From the NCBI GenBank assembly GCA_039820545.1, contig JBCBPW010000027.1:1-64000 (forward strand): a stretch of DNA of 64,000 nt. Reading direction: 5' to 3'. A program made the position numbers and the translations under genes. Shown one piece after another: positions 26,226 through 34,761 of this stretch. Position 1 is the first letter of the stretch; every line of letters begins with the position of its first letter. The notes below the pieces were generated by a model. It did no database searches and was not told the DNA's origin. It worked only from the letters and a program-made list of their open reading frames with translations. Origin of the DNA: JALEFZ01 sp039820545 (GTDB taxonomy: Bacteria; Bacteroidota; Bacteroidia; J057).

Positions 26226-27023
26226 ATGGACCAACATTTTCATTATGCCCCAGATGCTGAGCTGACCATTGGAGATATTGCCACTAGGCAGATCATCTAC
26301 TTTGACAAAGCCTTCGAAGATAAATGTGCAGAGTTTTGCCAGGTACGCGACATCAGTATGCTACCTGATTTGTCTGTTCTCAGATCTATCCATAAGTATG
26401 ATCGAGACAAGCACAAGTTTTCACATACTTTTTTGCCCCCCAATGAGTTCAAGCAAATGACGATTTCTCCCGATCGTTTTTTGTTTGCAGATCAGACTTT
26501 GGCAAAGTTTCAGAAGCAAGACTTGCTATTTGTAGTAGATCAGGATGTGTTACTGGGCATCGTGCACTACAGCGATTATAATAAGTCAATTGTCTACGAA
26601 CAGACGTACCACCGACTGTTTAAGCTTGAGCGAGGTCTACTCCAGTTGATTGAGATGAGTGGCAAATTCAAACGCCGCAATCTGTATCCCAAAACGACCC
26701 ATATGCCTGATGCGCCTTTGACAGCATGGGATTTTCGGGAAGAACACAAATCATTGAATGAAGTGTTGAATTTTGCCAATGATCACAAACTGATCAGTAT
26801 TCAGAATGTAGCGGCGGTAAAAGAGCTAAGAAACCGTGTCGCCCATAGCGCAGATTTGGTTCTACAAAAAGACTATGGCAAACGAGACTTAGTTTTTGAG
26901 AAGGAAAGCTTTGTGGACGTCATCAAGGGACAACAGGCACTTACCTCCGCTATTCGGGTGGTATACAACAAGCTCTATTTTCTGTTTCTAGAACGTAGTG
27001 GGTTTGCTGGAGGGTCAGATTAA
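26226..27023 (+). CDS. CBS-like / HEPN-like fusion protein
   Basis: 265 residues, cytoplasmic. Two N-terminal segments look like halves of a CBS domain: IGDIATRQIIYFDKAFEDKC with ISMLPDL (15-49), and FADQTLAKFQKQDLLFVVDQDVLLGIVHYSDYN (87-119, shown here only as landmarks FVVDQD and GIVHYSDYN). The C-terminal 140 residues are helical and carry LRNRVAHS (201-208), which fits the R-x4-6-H motif of HEPN domains, many of them RNases in defence and toxin systems. So a nucleotide-sensing module may regulate a HEPN helical domain; this is inference. No partner nucleotidyltransferase or toxin is adjacent. The 390-base gap upstream (25835-26225) shows nothing certain. Confidence 0.6.
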   Translation: MDQHFHYAPDAELTIGDIATRQIIYFDKAFEDKCAEFCQVRDISMLPDLSVLRSIHKYDRDKHKFSHTFLPPNEFKQMTISPDRFLFADQTLAKFQKQDLLFVVDQDVLLGIVHYSDYNKSIVYEQTYHRLFKLERGLLQLIEMSGKFKRRNLYPKTTHMPDAPLTAWDFREEHKSLNEVLNFANDHKLISIQNVAAVKELRNRVAHSADLVLQKDYGKRDLVFEKESFVDVIKGQQALTSAIRVVYNKLYFLFLERSGFAGGSD

Positions 27024-27246
27024 ACCTTTCGACTTATTGGATGTCTGCACTATTTTACCATTTGACTTTTCCTCTACTTCTTTTGAGAAAAGCCCTCAAA
27101 AACATCATGTAAGATTTGCTTAGTTTTAAAAAAGAAGTTTTCTTTCGGGCGTAAGGTATTTATAATCAGTATTTTCGAGATGGTAAGCATTGCCATATTA
27201 GAAAAAATATATTCCCCAATTCTTTTTTCGTGACCTTTTTATTTAA

Positions 27247-27265
27247 ACTGCGTCCCAAACGCAGT
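27247..27265 (+). promoter_or_regulatory. Small perfect hairpin in the leader of the 27294 gene
   Basis: ACTGCGT (27247-27253), loop CCCAA, ACGCAGT (27259-27265), ending 28 bases before the ATG. There is no T-run; it may affect mRNA stability or translation. Confidence 0.35.
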
Positions 27266-27293
27266 GTATTCAACAAACACATTATTTATTATC

Positions 27294-28172
27294 ATGAAAA
27301 AACCCATTATTATCCTGGCTGCTCTCGTAGCACTTTTAGCTTTCACGACAGGATGTGAAACCGATCCCGTAGATCCAACAGGACCTTCTGCTAGCTTGAC
27401 AGCTGGTGCCAATGCCATAGTTGATTCTGGTACTGTGGATATTGAAACTACTTTTCTTGTAAAAGTAAGTGCAACTGCAGGTGACGCCAACCTAAGCCGT
27501 ATCGAAATTCGTGAGAATGGGACAGCAATTGCAGCAAATCGTTTGACTTTGGATGGAGATCCAGCAGGTGGAAATCCTTCTCCTTTGGCCGCTGAGACAA
27601 GATCTCTTAACTGGGATGTGAACATCGTTGCGCCTTCTACAGAGGGAGCTTACACCTACACAGGAATTATCACAGACGAAAATGGCCTGACTGCTGAGTT
27701 TACGTGGGATGTAACAGCTGTTAACCCACTGACACCTGTAGACACACAGCAGATGGTATTGCTACTCAACCAGTCTGGTCCTTTGGGTACAGGTGGACTT
27801 GATCTAGATACGCGTACATCAACAGGTACACAGAATGAGACTACGCATGACCTCGCAGATACAGGTATTGATGGTAATCTTCCATTGGCAGATAACTGGA
27901 AGCAGCAGTTCCAATCTGCTAACGGTGCTGTGTTGAAGTCTGTAGCTTCTACTGTAAGCTTTGACGAGATCAACTTCAAAGAAGATATCGTGACACTTTA
28001 CGACGATGACACACGTGCTTTCGACGTAACAGGTACTACGGATCGTGTGGAAATTGGTGATCTTTTCCTTGTGAAGACATCAAGCGGATCTATTTTCTTC
28101 TTGAACACATCTGACATTGTCATCACAGCTGACAATAACGAAGACCGCTACGTATTCACGGTGAAGCTATAA
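27294..28172 (+). CDS. Surface lipoprotein of unknown function
   Basis: 292 residues from the ATG at 27294 (the 10 preceding in-frame codons lack signal character). KKPIIILAALVALLAFTTGC is a textbook lipoprotein signal with Cys21, followed by a flexible ETDPVDPTGPS linker. Residues about 30-150 look like an Ig-like beta domain (SRIEIRENG, GAYTYTGIITDENGLTAEFTWDV). The C-terminal half (DIVTLYDDDTR, VEIGDLFLVKTSSGSIFFLNTSDIV, YVFTVKL) is a beta-rich domain seen in many Bacteroidota lipoproteins, function unknown. A strong terminator follows. Confidence 0.7.
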   Translation: MKKPIIILAALVALLAFTTGCETDPVDPTGPSASLTAGANAIVDSGTVDIETTFLVKVSATAGDANLSRIEIRENGTAIAANRLTLDGDPAGGNPSPLAAETRSLNWDVNIVAPSTEGAYTYTGIITDENGLTAEFTWDVTAVNPLTPVDTQQMVLLLNQSGPLGTGGLDLDTRTSTGTQNETTHDLADTGIDGNLPLADNWKQQFQSANGAVLKSVASTVSFDEINFKEDIVTLYDDDTRAFDVTGTTDRVEIGDLFLVKTSSGSIFFLNTSDIVITADNNEDRYVFTVKL

Positions 28173-28203
28173 GCATCGAAATAACTAACCTAAGCTAACT
28201 AAG

Positions 28204-28234
28204 CTCCTCCGCCGATGGTGGGGGAGTTTTTTTT
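28204..28234 (+). terminator. Strong intrinsic terminator after the 27294 gene
   Basis: CTCCTCCGCC pairs with GGTGGGGGAG (two wobbles), loop GAT, followed by eight T. Confidence 0.9.
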
Positions 28235-28352
28235 ATGGGGGAATCCTAAACGATGAGGGGACTTTCTATGAATTTTCTACTAAATTGTGTTCCCTTCAAT
28301 TGTGAGGTAGTATACACAGTCGGATTTTATTGATTTCAAGTTTGTATCACGT

Positions 28353-29189
28353 ATGCCCAAAGTTTGGTTTATCACAGGTTGTTCCACGGGTTTTGGACGG
28401 GAGTTGGCGCGTGTCGCTGCTCAAAAAGGCGATCAGGTCATAGGGACACTCCGCAAGTCTGAGCAGATAGCGGATTTTGAAGCCATTCATCCTGAGAATA
28501 TAAAAGCTGTCATCCTGGATGTGACAATTCCTGCGCAGGTTCAAGCAGGTGTGCAGACTTGCCTAGAGGTGTTTGGAAGAATAGACGTACTCGTCAACAA
28601 TGCGGGCTATGGCTCTATGGGTGTCGTCGAACAAGTCTCGGGAGAAGAGATGCGCCGTCAGTTTGAAGTCAATGTGTTTGGAGCTATCCAGATGATACAG
28701 GCCGTACTCCCCACCATGCGCACCCAGCAGTCTGGACACATCATGAACATTACCTCTATTGCAGGCTTGCGAGGAACTCCTGGGCTGGGGATTTATAATG
28801 GATCAAAGTTCGCGCTTGAAGGAGTAGGGGAGGCGCTTGCACGCGAGCTGAAGCCCTTTGAGATTCACGTAACCAATGTAGAACCAGGTCCATTTCGGAC
28901 AGACTGGGCAGGTAGGTCTGCCAATTATACTGAGATTAAAATCGAGGGATATGATCGTTCTGCTGGGGCGATCATGGAAGGACTGAGAGCACGTTCAGGG
29001 AAGCAAGCAGGTGACCCTGTGCGAGCTGCCCATGCCATGTATGCATTGACGGAGTTGGAAAATCCGCCGGTTCACCTTCCGCTGGGTGCTTGGGCCTACA
29101 AAGGTGCCAGAATGAAAGTCAAAGCGATGCTAGAAGAAATTGATAAATACGAATATTTGGGACTGCCTACCGACTTTCCCGATTCATGA
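28353..29189 (+). CDS. SDR family NAD(P)-dependent oxidoreductase
   Basis: 278 residues. Classical short-chain dehydrogenase: cofactor loop TGCSTGFG at 8-15, LDVT for the adenine site, NNAGYG, catalytic Ser in NITSIAGLRG, and Tyr-x3-Lys in YNGSKFALEG. The VEPGPFRTDW segment and the length match the TGCSTGFG subgroup of SDRs (YciK/DltE-like, often annotated as oxidoreductase or retinol-dehydrogenase-like), whose substrates are mostly unknown. It lies 190 bases ahead of the LsrG-like/iron-ADH pair on the same strand, which hints at linked aldehyde or ketone chemistry but not necessarily a shared transcript. Confidence 0.85.
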   Translation: MPKVWFITGCSTGFGRELARVAAQKGDQVIGTLRKSEQIADFEAIHPENIKAVILDVTIPAQVQAGVQTCLEVFGRIDVLVNNAGYGSMGVVEQVSGEEMRRQFEVNVFGAIQMIQAVLPTMRTQQSGHIMNITSIAGLRGTPGLGIYNGSKFALEGVGEALARELKPFEIHVTNVEPGPFRTDWAGRSANYTEIKIEGYDRSAGAIMEGLRARSGKQAGDPVRAAHAMYALTELENPPVHLPLGAWAYKGARMKVKAMLEEIDKYEYLGLPTDFPDS

Positions 29190-29379
29190 TCCTCTAGGTC
29201 AATAGATTTCTTCATTCACTGGACTTTATTACAAATCATGTTGTAAAGGTTATGTTGAATTCAACACGACGGAAACAAGCCTTGTGAATCTGTGGTGAGC
29301 CTGAGTATTTCACTGCAGATTCATGTATCATATGTAAATGTATTGATGATTACCTATACTTAATTCAAACACTGTTATC

Positions 29380-29688
29380 ATGATTGTTACATGTGTTCAT
29401 ATTGAAGTCAAAGAAGCTTACCTAGCAGCATTTAAAGAGGCGACGGTCGCCAATCACACCGGCACACGACAAGAGCCTGGAAACCTTCGCTTTGATGTCC
29501 TACAGGAGCACGACAACCCTACGAAATTTGTATTGTACGAAGTATTTGAAAATGAAGAGGCCATTGCTTTTCACAAGCAAACACCTCACTACTTGACTTG
29601 GCGCGAGACGGTAGCTGATATGATGGCAGCCCAACGATATGGCGTCCGATATGAACCTATTGAACCCACCGACACGACCCTATGGTAA
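29380..29688 (+). CDS. Antibiotic biosynthesis monooxygenase (ABM) domain protein, LsrG-like
   Basis: 102 residues: a single ABM ferredoxin-like fold. The pattern VTCVHIEVKEAYLAAFKEA, NHTGTRQEPGNLRFDVLQ, FVLYEVFENEEAIAFHKQT, HYLTWRE is that of the LsrG group, which acts on phospho-AI-2 (an isomerase in enteric bacteria). No other lsr genes are nearby, so the AI-2 link is not established; ABM domains also act on quinones and small carbonyl compounds. It overlaps the next gene by seven bases, so the two should be co-translated. Confidence 0.8.
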   Translation: MIVTCVHIEVKEAYLAAFKEATVANHTGTRQEPGNLRFDVLQEHDNPTKFVLYEVFENEEAIAFHKQTPHYLTWRETVADMMAAQRYGVRYEPIEPTDTTLW

Positions 29689-30854
29689 ATCCTTTAGTCT
29701 TTGCACACACCCCCAAGATATTTTTTGGTCCTGGAACAATCGAACTATTGCCACGGGAGATTAGCAAAATGGGGACTTGCCCCTTGCTTATTACAGGACG
29801 CTCATTTTTTATCAATACTTCTTTTTGGCCTGATTTACAGCAAAATCTCGAAGCGAGTCATCTGAGATGGCATCATGCACTGGTAGAGCGAGAGCCGAGC
29901 CCCAAGATGATTGATGATATCTTGGAGATTTATAAGGATACTCCTATAGATGTTGTAGTCGCTATCGGTGGAGGCAGCGTCATGGATGCTGGGAAAGCCA
30001 TGAGTGCCATGCGATGTCATCCCAAGGGTGTCAAAGCATATTTGGAAGGTGTGGGAAATGAAAAACCGTCTGGAAAGAAGATTCCCTTTATCGCCATTCC
30101 AACCACAGCAGGGACAGGGAGCGAGGCGACAAAAAATGCAGTATTATCTGAGATTGGCGCACAGGGATTCAAAAAGTCGCTCCGACACGACAACTATGTG
30201 CCTGATGTAGCATTGATCGATCCTTCGCTGGCTCTGACCTGCCGAGCAGAGGTGACTGCACAGAGTGGGATGGACGCTTTCACCCAATTGTTGGAGTCCT
30301 ATCTTTCTTCCAAGGGGCATGCACTAACAGATGCATTGGCTTTAGAGGGCTTGATGAGTGTAAGAGAGGGCTTGATTCCCGCCTATGAAGATGGGAGTAA
30401 CTTGGATGCACGTGGCCATATGGCTTATGCTGCCCTGCTTTCGGGAATCACACTGGCCAATGCGGGTTTAGGGGTTGTACACGGTTTCGCCTCTTCTGTA
30501 GGAGGAAAAATAGACATACCACATGGGGCTTTGTGTGCTAGATTGATGGGTCCTGCCAATCGCACTACCTTGGCGCGCATCCGATTTACAGGTACATATC
30601 CACATGTACTCAAAAAATACGCGAAAGTAGGACAGCTTTTTTCGCAGGAAGAAGGGAAATCCGATAATTTTTATGCGGAATATCTCGTCGATCTTATCGA
30701 GGAATGGACCGAAAAGATGAATATTCCCAGGCTTTCCTCCTATGATCTAGACGCAAAGGATGTGAGTGCCATTGCCCATGCTACAGGGCAAAAGAATCAT
30801 CCCATCCAATTGACCGACCAGGAGATGGTTTCTATTCTATCTCTGGGATTGTAA
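29682..30854 (+). CDS. Iron-containing alcohol dehydrogenase
   Basis: 390 residues of group III (Fe-ADH) fold. The N-terminal cofactor domain has AIGGGSVMDAGKA (95-106) and IPTTAGTGSEAT (139-150). Metal-site positions: Asp198, then Gln202 where the classical enzymes have His, then His267 (VVHGF) and His281 (IPHGAL). The D-x3-Q variant occurs in a subset of the family, so the metal or its use may differ. It probably reduces an aldehyde or ketone with NAD(P)H in the cytoplasm. It forms an overlapping pair with the LsrG-like gene, suggesting they act on successive or the same carbonyl intermediates. Its stop lies four bases from the convergent truB stop. Confidence 0.85.
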   Translation: MVNPLVFAHTPKIFFGPGTIELLPREISKMGTCPLLITGRSFFINTSFWPDLQQNLEASHLRWHHALVEREPSPKMIDDILEIYKDTPIDVVVAIGGGSVMDAGKAMSAMRCHPKGVKAYLEGVGNEKPSGKKIPFIAIPTTAGTGSEATKNAVLSEIGAQGFKKSLRHDNYVPDVALIDPSLALTCRAEVTAQSGMDAFTQLLESYLSSKGHALTDALALEGLMSVREGLIPAYEDGSNLDARGHMAYAALLSGITLANAGLGVVHGFASSVGGKIDIPHGALCARLMGPANRTTLARIRFTGTYPHVLKKYAKVGQLFSQEEGKSDNFYAEYLVDLIEEWTEKMNIPRLSSYDLDAKDVSAIAHATGQKNHPIQLTDQEMVSILSLGL

Positions 30855-30858
30855 GGGA

Positions 30859-31575
30859 CTACCCTTTCGAAGGCTTGTCTTCAGGACGGGGTTTGGGCTC
30901 ACGGGGGACCTGATACTTCGCTGCAAAATCATCGATCTGCCATGCATCCTCTATGCGGTAGGCACCGATCCGTGTGCGCCTAAGCTCTCGTATGTAAGCA
31001 CCTACCTTCAATACCTGTCCCAAGTCGTGGACCAAGGTACGGATGTAGGTCCCTTTGCTACAGCGGATATGGGCATGATGAATCATCGGATCTTCCGCAT
31101 CCTGCTTGAGGTATTCGAACGCATAGATGTGGATGCGTCGAGATTTGAGCTTAATGTCCTTCCCTTGACGAGCAGCTTTATAGGCACGCTTTCCATCTAC
31201 TTTGACGGCAGAATAGATAGGAGGTGTTTGCTCGATCTCCCCTAGGAAGGTCTTCATAGCCGCCTTGATCTCTTCCTGTGTGATGTGCTGTGCATCTACG
31301 GGATTGATCTCAGGATGTTCCATGTCGTAGGAGGCAGTAGTAAATCCAATCTTGAAGGCTACTTCGTACTCTTTTTCCTGATCCTGAATGTCATTGATTT
31401 GCTTGGTATGCTTGCCCGTACAGACGATCAATAAGCCTGTGGCTAGAGGGTCCAGCGTCCCCGCATGTCCGACTTTTTTGATGCGAATCGTATATCTGAT
31501 TTTTCTGATCACATCAAAAGAAGACCATTCCTTAGGCTTATCGATCAGCAATGTTTGTCCCGCCAAAAAATCCAT
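30859..31575 (-). CDS. truB: tRNA pseudouridine(55) synthase TruB
   Basis: 238 residues from the ATG at 31575; the upstream in-frame extension to 31614 (hydrophobic SFLILYISYL) is not conserved in the family and is left out. TruB makes pseudouridine 55 in the T-loop of tRNAs. Family features: LLIDKPKEWSSFDV at the start, GHAGTLDPLATGLL with catalytic Asp42, the KEYEVAFKIG strand, QTPPIYSAVKVDGKRAYKAAR and RCSKGTYIRTLVHDLG. The tail after residue 215 (REPKPRPEDKPSKG) is disordered. It lies 48 bases downstream of the DUF2927-like gene on the same strand. Confidence 0.95.
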   Translation of the reverse strand: MDFLAGQTLLIDKPKEWSSFDVIRKIRYTIRIKKVGHAGTLDPLATGLLIVCTGKHTKQINDIQDQEKEYEVAFKIGFTTASYDMEHPEINPVDAQHITQEEIKAAMKTFLGEIEQTPPIYSAVKVDGKRAYKAARQGKDIKLKSRRIHIYAFEYLKQDAEDPMIHHAHIRCSKGTYIRTLVHDLGQVLKVGAYIRELRRTRIGAYRIEDAWQIDDFAAKYQVPREPKPRPEDKPSKG

Positions 31576-31623
31576 GCCGCAAAGGTAGGAAATATAGAGG
31601 ATCAGGAATGACATTTTTCTTTG

Positions 31624-32607
31624 CTACCACTCACTTTTCAAGATTTCCTTCAATCGTTCGGCTGTCTGCGCCTTATTGAGTCCTACAGTCATACGTGGGT
31701 GATAGAGGAGACGTACCAATTCTCGATCCAGATCAGAGTAGGCTTCGGCAAACCCGCCATTATTCCGCGTCTCATAAAAAATACTATTGGGAAACCTGGG
31801 AGAATCCTTGGCCAATCCTAGGGGCTGAACCAATTCCTCGAGTGTCAAGCTACGCTGCATGCGAGGAGCGGGGCGTCTGGTATCCACGAAAATTCGGGCG
31901 CGTGTAATGGTATCATTGTTTAGCCATACGGTGAAGAGTCCCCAGTTGTCACCGAGTGCATCTGCCGCATCAGGAAATTGTTGGAGAAAGGCATTGTCTG
32001 TTCCAAAGAATAGATAACAATTGGAACTTAAACGATCTTCTACCAACTCTATGGCAAAGCCATCAGTCGCCAGCGCATTGAGTTCTTGAATGGCTTTTTC
32101 CAGTGTCATCCGTACCTCCTGAGAAGGATCTCCATCGACAAATACTTTCATGTTTGTGCTCCATTTCCTAGTAATCTCTGAGGCGTTGCCATATTCGAAG
32201 CCTAAAGCTACATCCTGAAAGTAGCTGATGACCGTATCTGAAACCGCAAGGGTAATCCAAACATCCAGGGTTTCAGTGTGCATGCTATCAGTGACCTCTA
32301 TTTGCGCCCGTATGAGTTCGGTATCATTGATATCGAATAAACTGGAGTCCCTTACAATGAGTTGTCCTGTTTCGAGCTCTAGTGTCAGGGCATCGGTAGG
32401 AGATTGACTGATGATGCGGAAGTCCACCTCTCCTACACTAGATCTTGCATCCAGAAGACCTAGGATCATTTGATCTTGGGGCCTTTCGGTTAGTGTGACA
32501 TAGAAGTTGCTGTATGAGATGGTAGAATCTATGAGTGGATCATCGGGTGCGCACGACCAGAGTGTGAGGGCTGCCCATAAAATCAGGAGGGTAAATCTGA
32601 GTTTCAT
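31624..32607 (-). CDS. Lipoprotein with cadherin-like and DUF2927-like domains
   Basis: 327 residues. Signal TLLILWAALTLWSC with a lipobox Cys19. Residues about 25-130 form a cadherin-like beta domain (VDFRIISQSPTDALTLELETGQ, shown by landmarks LELETG and LFDINDTELIRAQIEVTD). The C-terminal 170 residues match the DUF2927 pattern: ARIFVDTR, LTLEELVQPLGLAKDS, SIFYE, LDRELVRLLYHPRMTVG. DUF2927 is thought to be peptidase-like in part, but no HExxH is present here and the function is unknown. Located probably at the outer membrane. Possibly co-transcribed with truB. Confidence 0.7.
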   Translation of the reverse strand: MKLRFTLLILWAALTLWSCAPDDPLIDSTISYSNFYVTLTERPQDQMILGLLDARSSVGEVDFRIISQSPTDALTLELETGQLIVRDSSLFDINDTELIRAQIEVTDSMHTETLDVWITLAVSDTVISYFQDVALGFEYGNASEITRKWSTNMKVFVDGDPSQEVRMTLEKAIQELNALATDGFAIELVEDRLSSNCYLFFGTDNAFLQQFPDAADALGDNWGLFTVWLNNDTITRARIFVDTRRPAPRMQRSLTLEELVQPLGLAKDSPRFPNSIFYETRNNGGFAEAYSDLDRELVRLLYHPRMTVGLNKAQTAERLKEILKSEW

Positions 32608-32807
32608 GTACTAGAGATTTGTCACGAGTTTATAATGACAAAACGCACTTCTTTCGCAAGGGTTGAGCTATTCGGAGAATTTATCTTAGAAGATTTTGAT
32701 GGTCATTTTTGTATGAAAAATCAAGCATATGTCGAAAGGTTTTTAAGAGCCCATTCACGTGCATCTAAGTCAGAGGATCGTCCACACCATATATCAAGAA
32801 ATAATTT

Positions 32808-33851
32808 CTACTCATTTCTCTCCAATACCAAAAAATGATCATCCGTCACACTCCCTACCAGCAGGCGATTGCCAAAAGGAGCTGCCACAGTAGAAGCTGA
32901 GAGTGTTTCGCCTTCTTCCAGATAGAGCGATTCTACGGTATAGATTCCTTCGGATTCATAGTGGATTTTGATGATTTCTGAAGGAGCTATTTCTCTATTA
33001 CCCTTGGCGTAGGCACTAAACTGAAGGAGCTGAGGATGTGCACCTATCCAGAGATCTCCCTCGAGATCCAACTCAATATTATCGACACCAGAGCCACAGG
33101 GAATGTCTTCCACAAATGATAGGGAGCCATCCTCCTGGATGTGATAGACTTTGACCAAGAAGAATCTGGGAGAGGCAACAAAGAGCAGGTCGCGGCTAGT
33201 ATCTATATTGATTCCGTTGGCATAAGCGATTCCGTCTGCGACTTTTCTATAGTCATTGCCATCAAAATATATCACATCTGAAACGGCGAGTCCTCCATAA
33301 TCTTCTATTAGCCTCCCGAGGCCTTTGGGATACGCGTGGTCATTGGTGAAGTAGAAGCGCGTTTCATCTAGCATGACGACATCATTGGGTTGAATCATGG
33401 ATGGATGCTCGAGTGTTTGGAGATGGGTAAGGGTTTCGTCTTTTAGTTCAAATACTTCCATAGAATGGCCTGTAGGGGTGTGATTGATGGCCATTAACTG
33501 GTAACTGCTGTCTTTGGGGAAGAGCGAGATACCATGAGGAGCGAAGGGGAGGGGAAAGTTTTGAGTCAAAGGGACAGGATCAAAGCGGTCATTCCTCAGA
33601 TCCATCCAGTAGATGCCTCCTGCTTCTTCTGTGGCAGGATAGCCTTTTCGATCAGTTGCAGAGATCAGGGCAAAGCTATCAGTCAGACTGATCGTGATGT
33701 CTTCGGCTCCTTTGAGGGGAATCGATCGGAGGACGCGCCCATCGAATGTCGGTTCGATGGAACGAAATGTCCCTACAGACAGCACCGTATAGCTGGCAAA
33801 GACGAGGAGGAGAATGAGTAGTAGCAGTAAGATCCTTTTGAGCAGACGCAT
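32808..33851 (-). CDS. Paraoxonase / SMP-30-like beta-propeller, membrane anchored
   Basis: 347 residues. An N-terminal hydrophobic helix (RILLLLLILLLVFASYTVL) follows basic residues and resembles the retained signal of paraoxonases. The body is a six-bladed propeller with calcium-site landmarks of the PON family: AEDI near 54-57, PHGIS, QPNDVV, YANGINID and SGVDNIELDLEGDLWIGAHP. PON enzymes hydrolyse lactones and aryl esters, so a periplasm-facing lactonase is plausible but not shown. The gaps on either side (about 100 and 200 bases) show no strong signals. Confidence 0.75.
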   Translation of the reverse strand: MRLLKRILLLLLILLLVFASYTVLSVGTFRSIEPTFDGRVLRSIPLKGAEDITISLTDSFALISATDRKGYPATEEAGGIYWMDLRNDRFDPVPLTQNFPLPFAPHGISLFPKDSSYQLMAINHTPTGHSMEVFELKDETLTHLQTLEHPSMIQPNDVVMLDETRFYFTNDHAYPKGLGRLIEDYGGLAVSDVIYFDGNDYRKVADGIAYANGINIDTSRDLLFVASPRFFLVKVYHIQEDGSLSFVEDIPCGSGVDNIELDLEGDLWIGAHPQLLQFSAYAKGNREIAPSEIIKIHYESEGIYTVESLYLEEGETLSASTVAAPFGNRLLVGSVTDDHFLVLERNE

Positions 33852-33955
33852 GAACAGAGATCAGAGGGTAAATATGAGGATGAAACTACCATTTTTTCCT
33901 GTAGATTTTATGCACTACTCCTTCTTGTTTAGTCTTCGTCAATGGATAATCTAAC

Positions 33956-34726
33956 CTATTTCTTCTGTTTTACATACACTTCCATGGTCGTCCCTAAATT
34001 CAGTAGTGCCTCCTGATCTTTGATCAATGAATCTAATGCGAGGGTACCAAAATCCTGTACTTTATACTGAGGCAAGACATCTCCAAACATCAAGGATACA
34101 AAGAGATCCACGAGGCGTTCCTTCTCTTGATGAGGAAGTTGATACTTTTCTACAATGGTTTTCTCCAATCCAATGTGTACCATCTCATGGACCAAAGTAG
34201 AGGCAGGATCCAGATACCGTTTAAATGCACCCTCCTTTGTCATGAATAGGGTGATGATGCCAGACTCGGGATCGTAGCTCCCCCCACTTCCATACAGGGT
34301 CAATACGACTTCATATTTTGGAGGCATGTAAAAGTCCCAATCTAGGCAGCAGCTCCTCATAGAATCGAGTTGCTGGATGGCATCTAAAAGTAGGTTCTGT
34401 CGAGCTACTACTTTTTCGTATGCAGACATATAGTCTTCTTTTTGATAAGCTCCATCTTCCAATAATTGATAGATAGGACTGAAATCTTCGTTGCCAAAGG
34501 TTCCTGCTTTAGACTTTGCGATCAATTGGTGGATGAGGGGCGCATCTGGAAGATTGATGGTGTAGTTTTGCTGCTCGAAGAATGCAATATCATGAATGGT
34601 TCGCCAGATAGAGCTGGCCTCTTGCTGGATAGTAGGAATACGGACTGAGAGCTGGCTTTCTGTCGTTTGGCCTTCGCAGGTCCATCCTAGTAGCAACATC
34701 ATTGCGACCAAAAAGTATTTTTTCAT
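33956..34726 (-). CDS. Secreted zincin-like protein of unknown family
   Basis: 256 residues with a Sec signal (KKYFLVAMMLLLGWTCEGQ). The middle is helical; at about residue 190 LVHEMVHIGLEK carries HExxH, and an acidic HQEKERLVD stretch follows about 15 residues later, which could supply a third ligand. A zinc peptidase is plausible but the family is not recognised. The upstream gene (34762-35322) ends 35 bases before it on the same strand, so the two are probably an operon. Confidence 0.55.
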   Translation of the reverse strand: MKKYFLVAMMLLLGWTCEGQTTESQLSVRIPTIQQEASSIWRTIHDIAFFEQQNYTINLPDAPLIHQLIAKSKAGTFGNEDFSPIYQLLEDGAYQKEDYMSAYEKVVARQNLLLDAIQQLDSMRSCCLDWDFYMPPKYEVVLTLYGSGGSYDPESGIITLFMTKEGAFKRYLDPASTLVHEMVHIGLEKTIVEKYQLPHQEKERLVDLFVSLMFGDVLPQYKVQDFGTLALDSLIKDQEALLNLGTTMEVYVKQKK

Positions 34727-34761
34727 ACGAGGAAATTTTGGGTATGAGGTACATCCTGTAA

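Noticed and set aside
26226..27023. Toxin-antitoxin pair based on HEPN
   Set aside because: HEPN toxins of the MNT-HEPN type need an adjacent nucleotidyltransferase gene, and neither flank holds one.
32635..32838. 67-residue plus-strand frame
   Set aside because: It overlaps the end of the paraoxonase-like gene, has no ribosome site or domain, and lies in the gap before the DUF2927-like gene.
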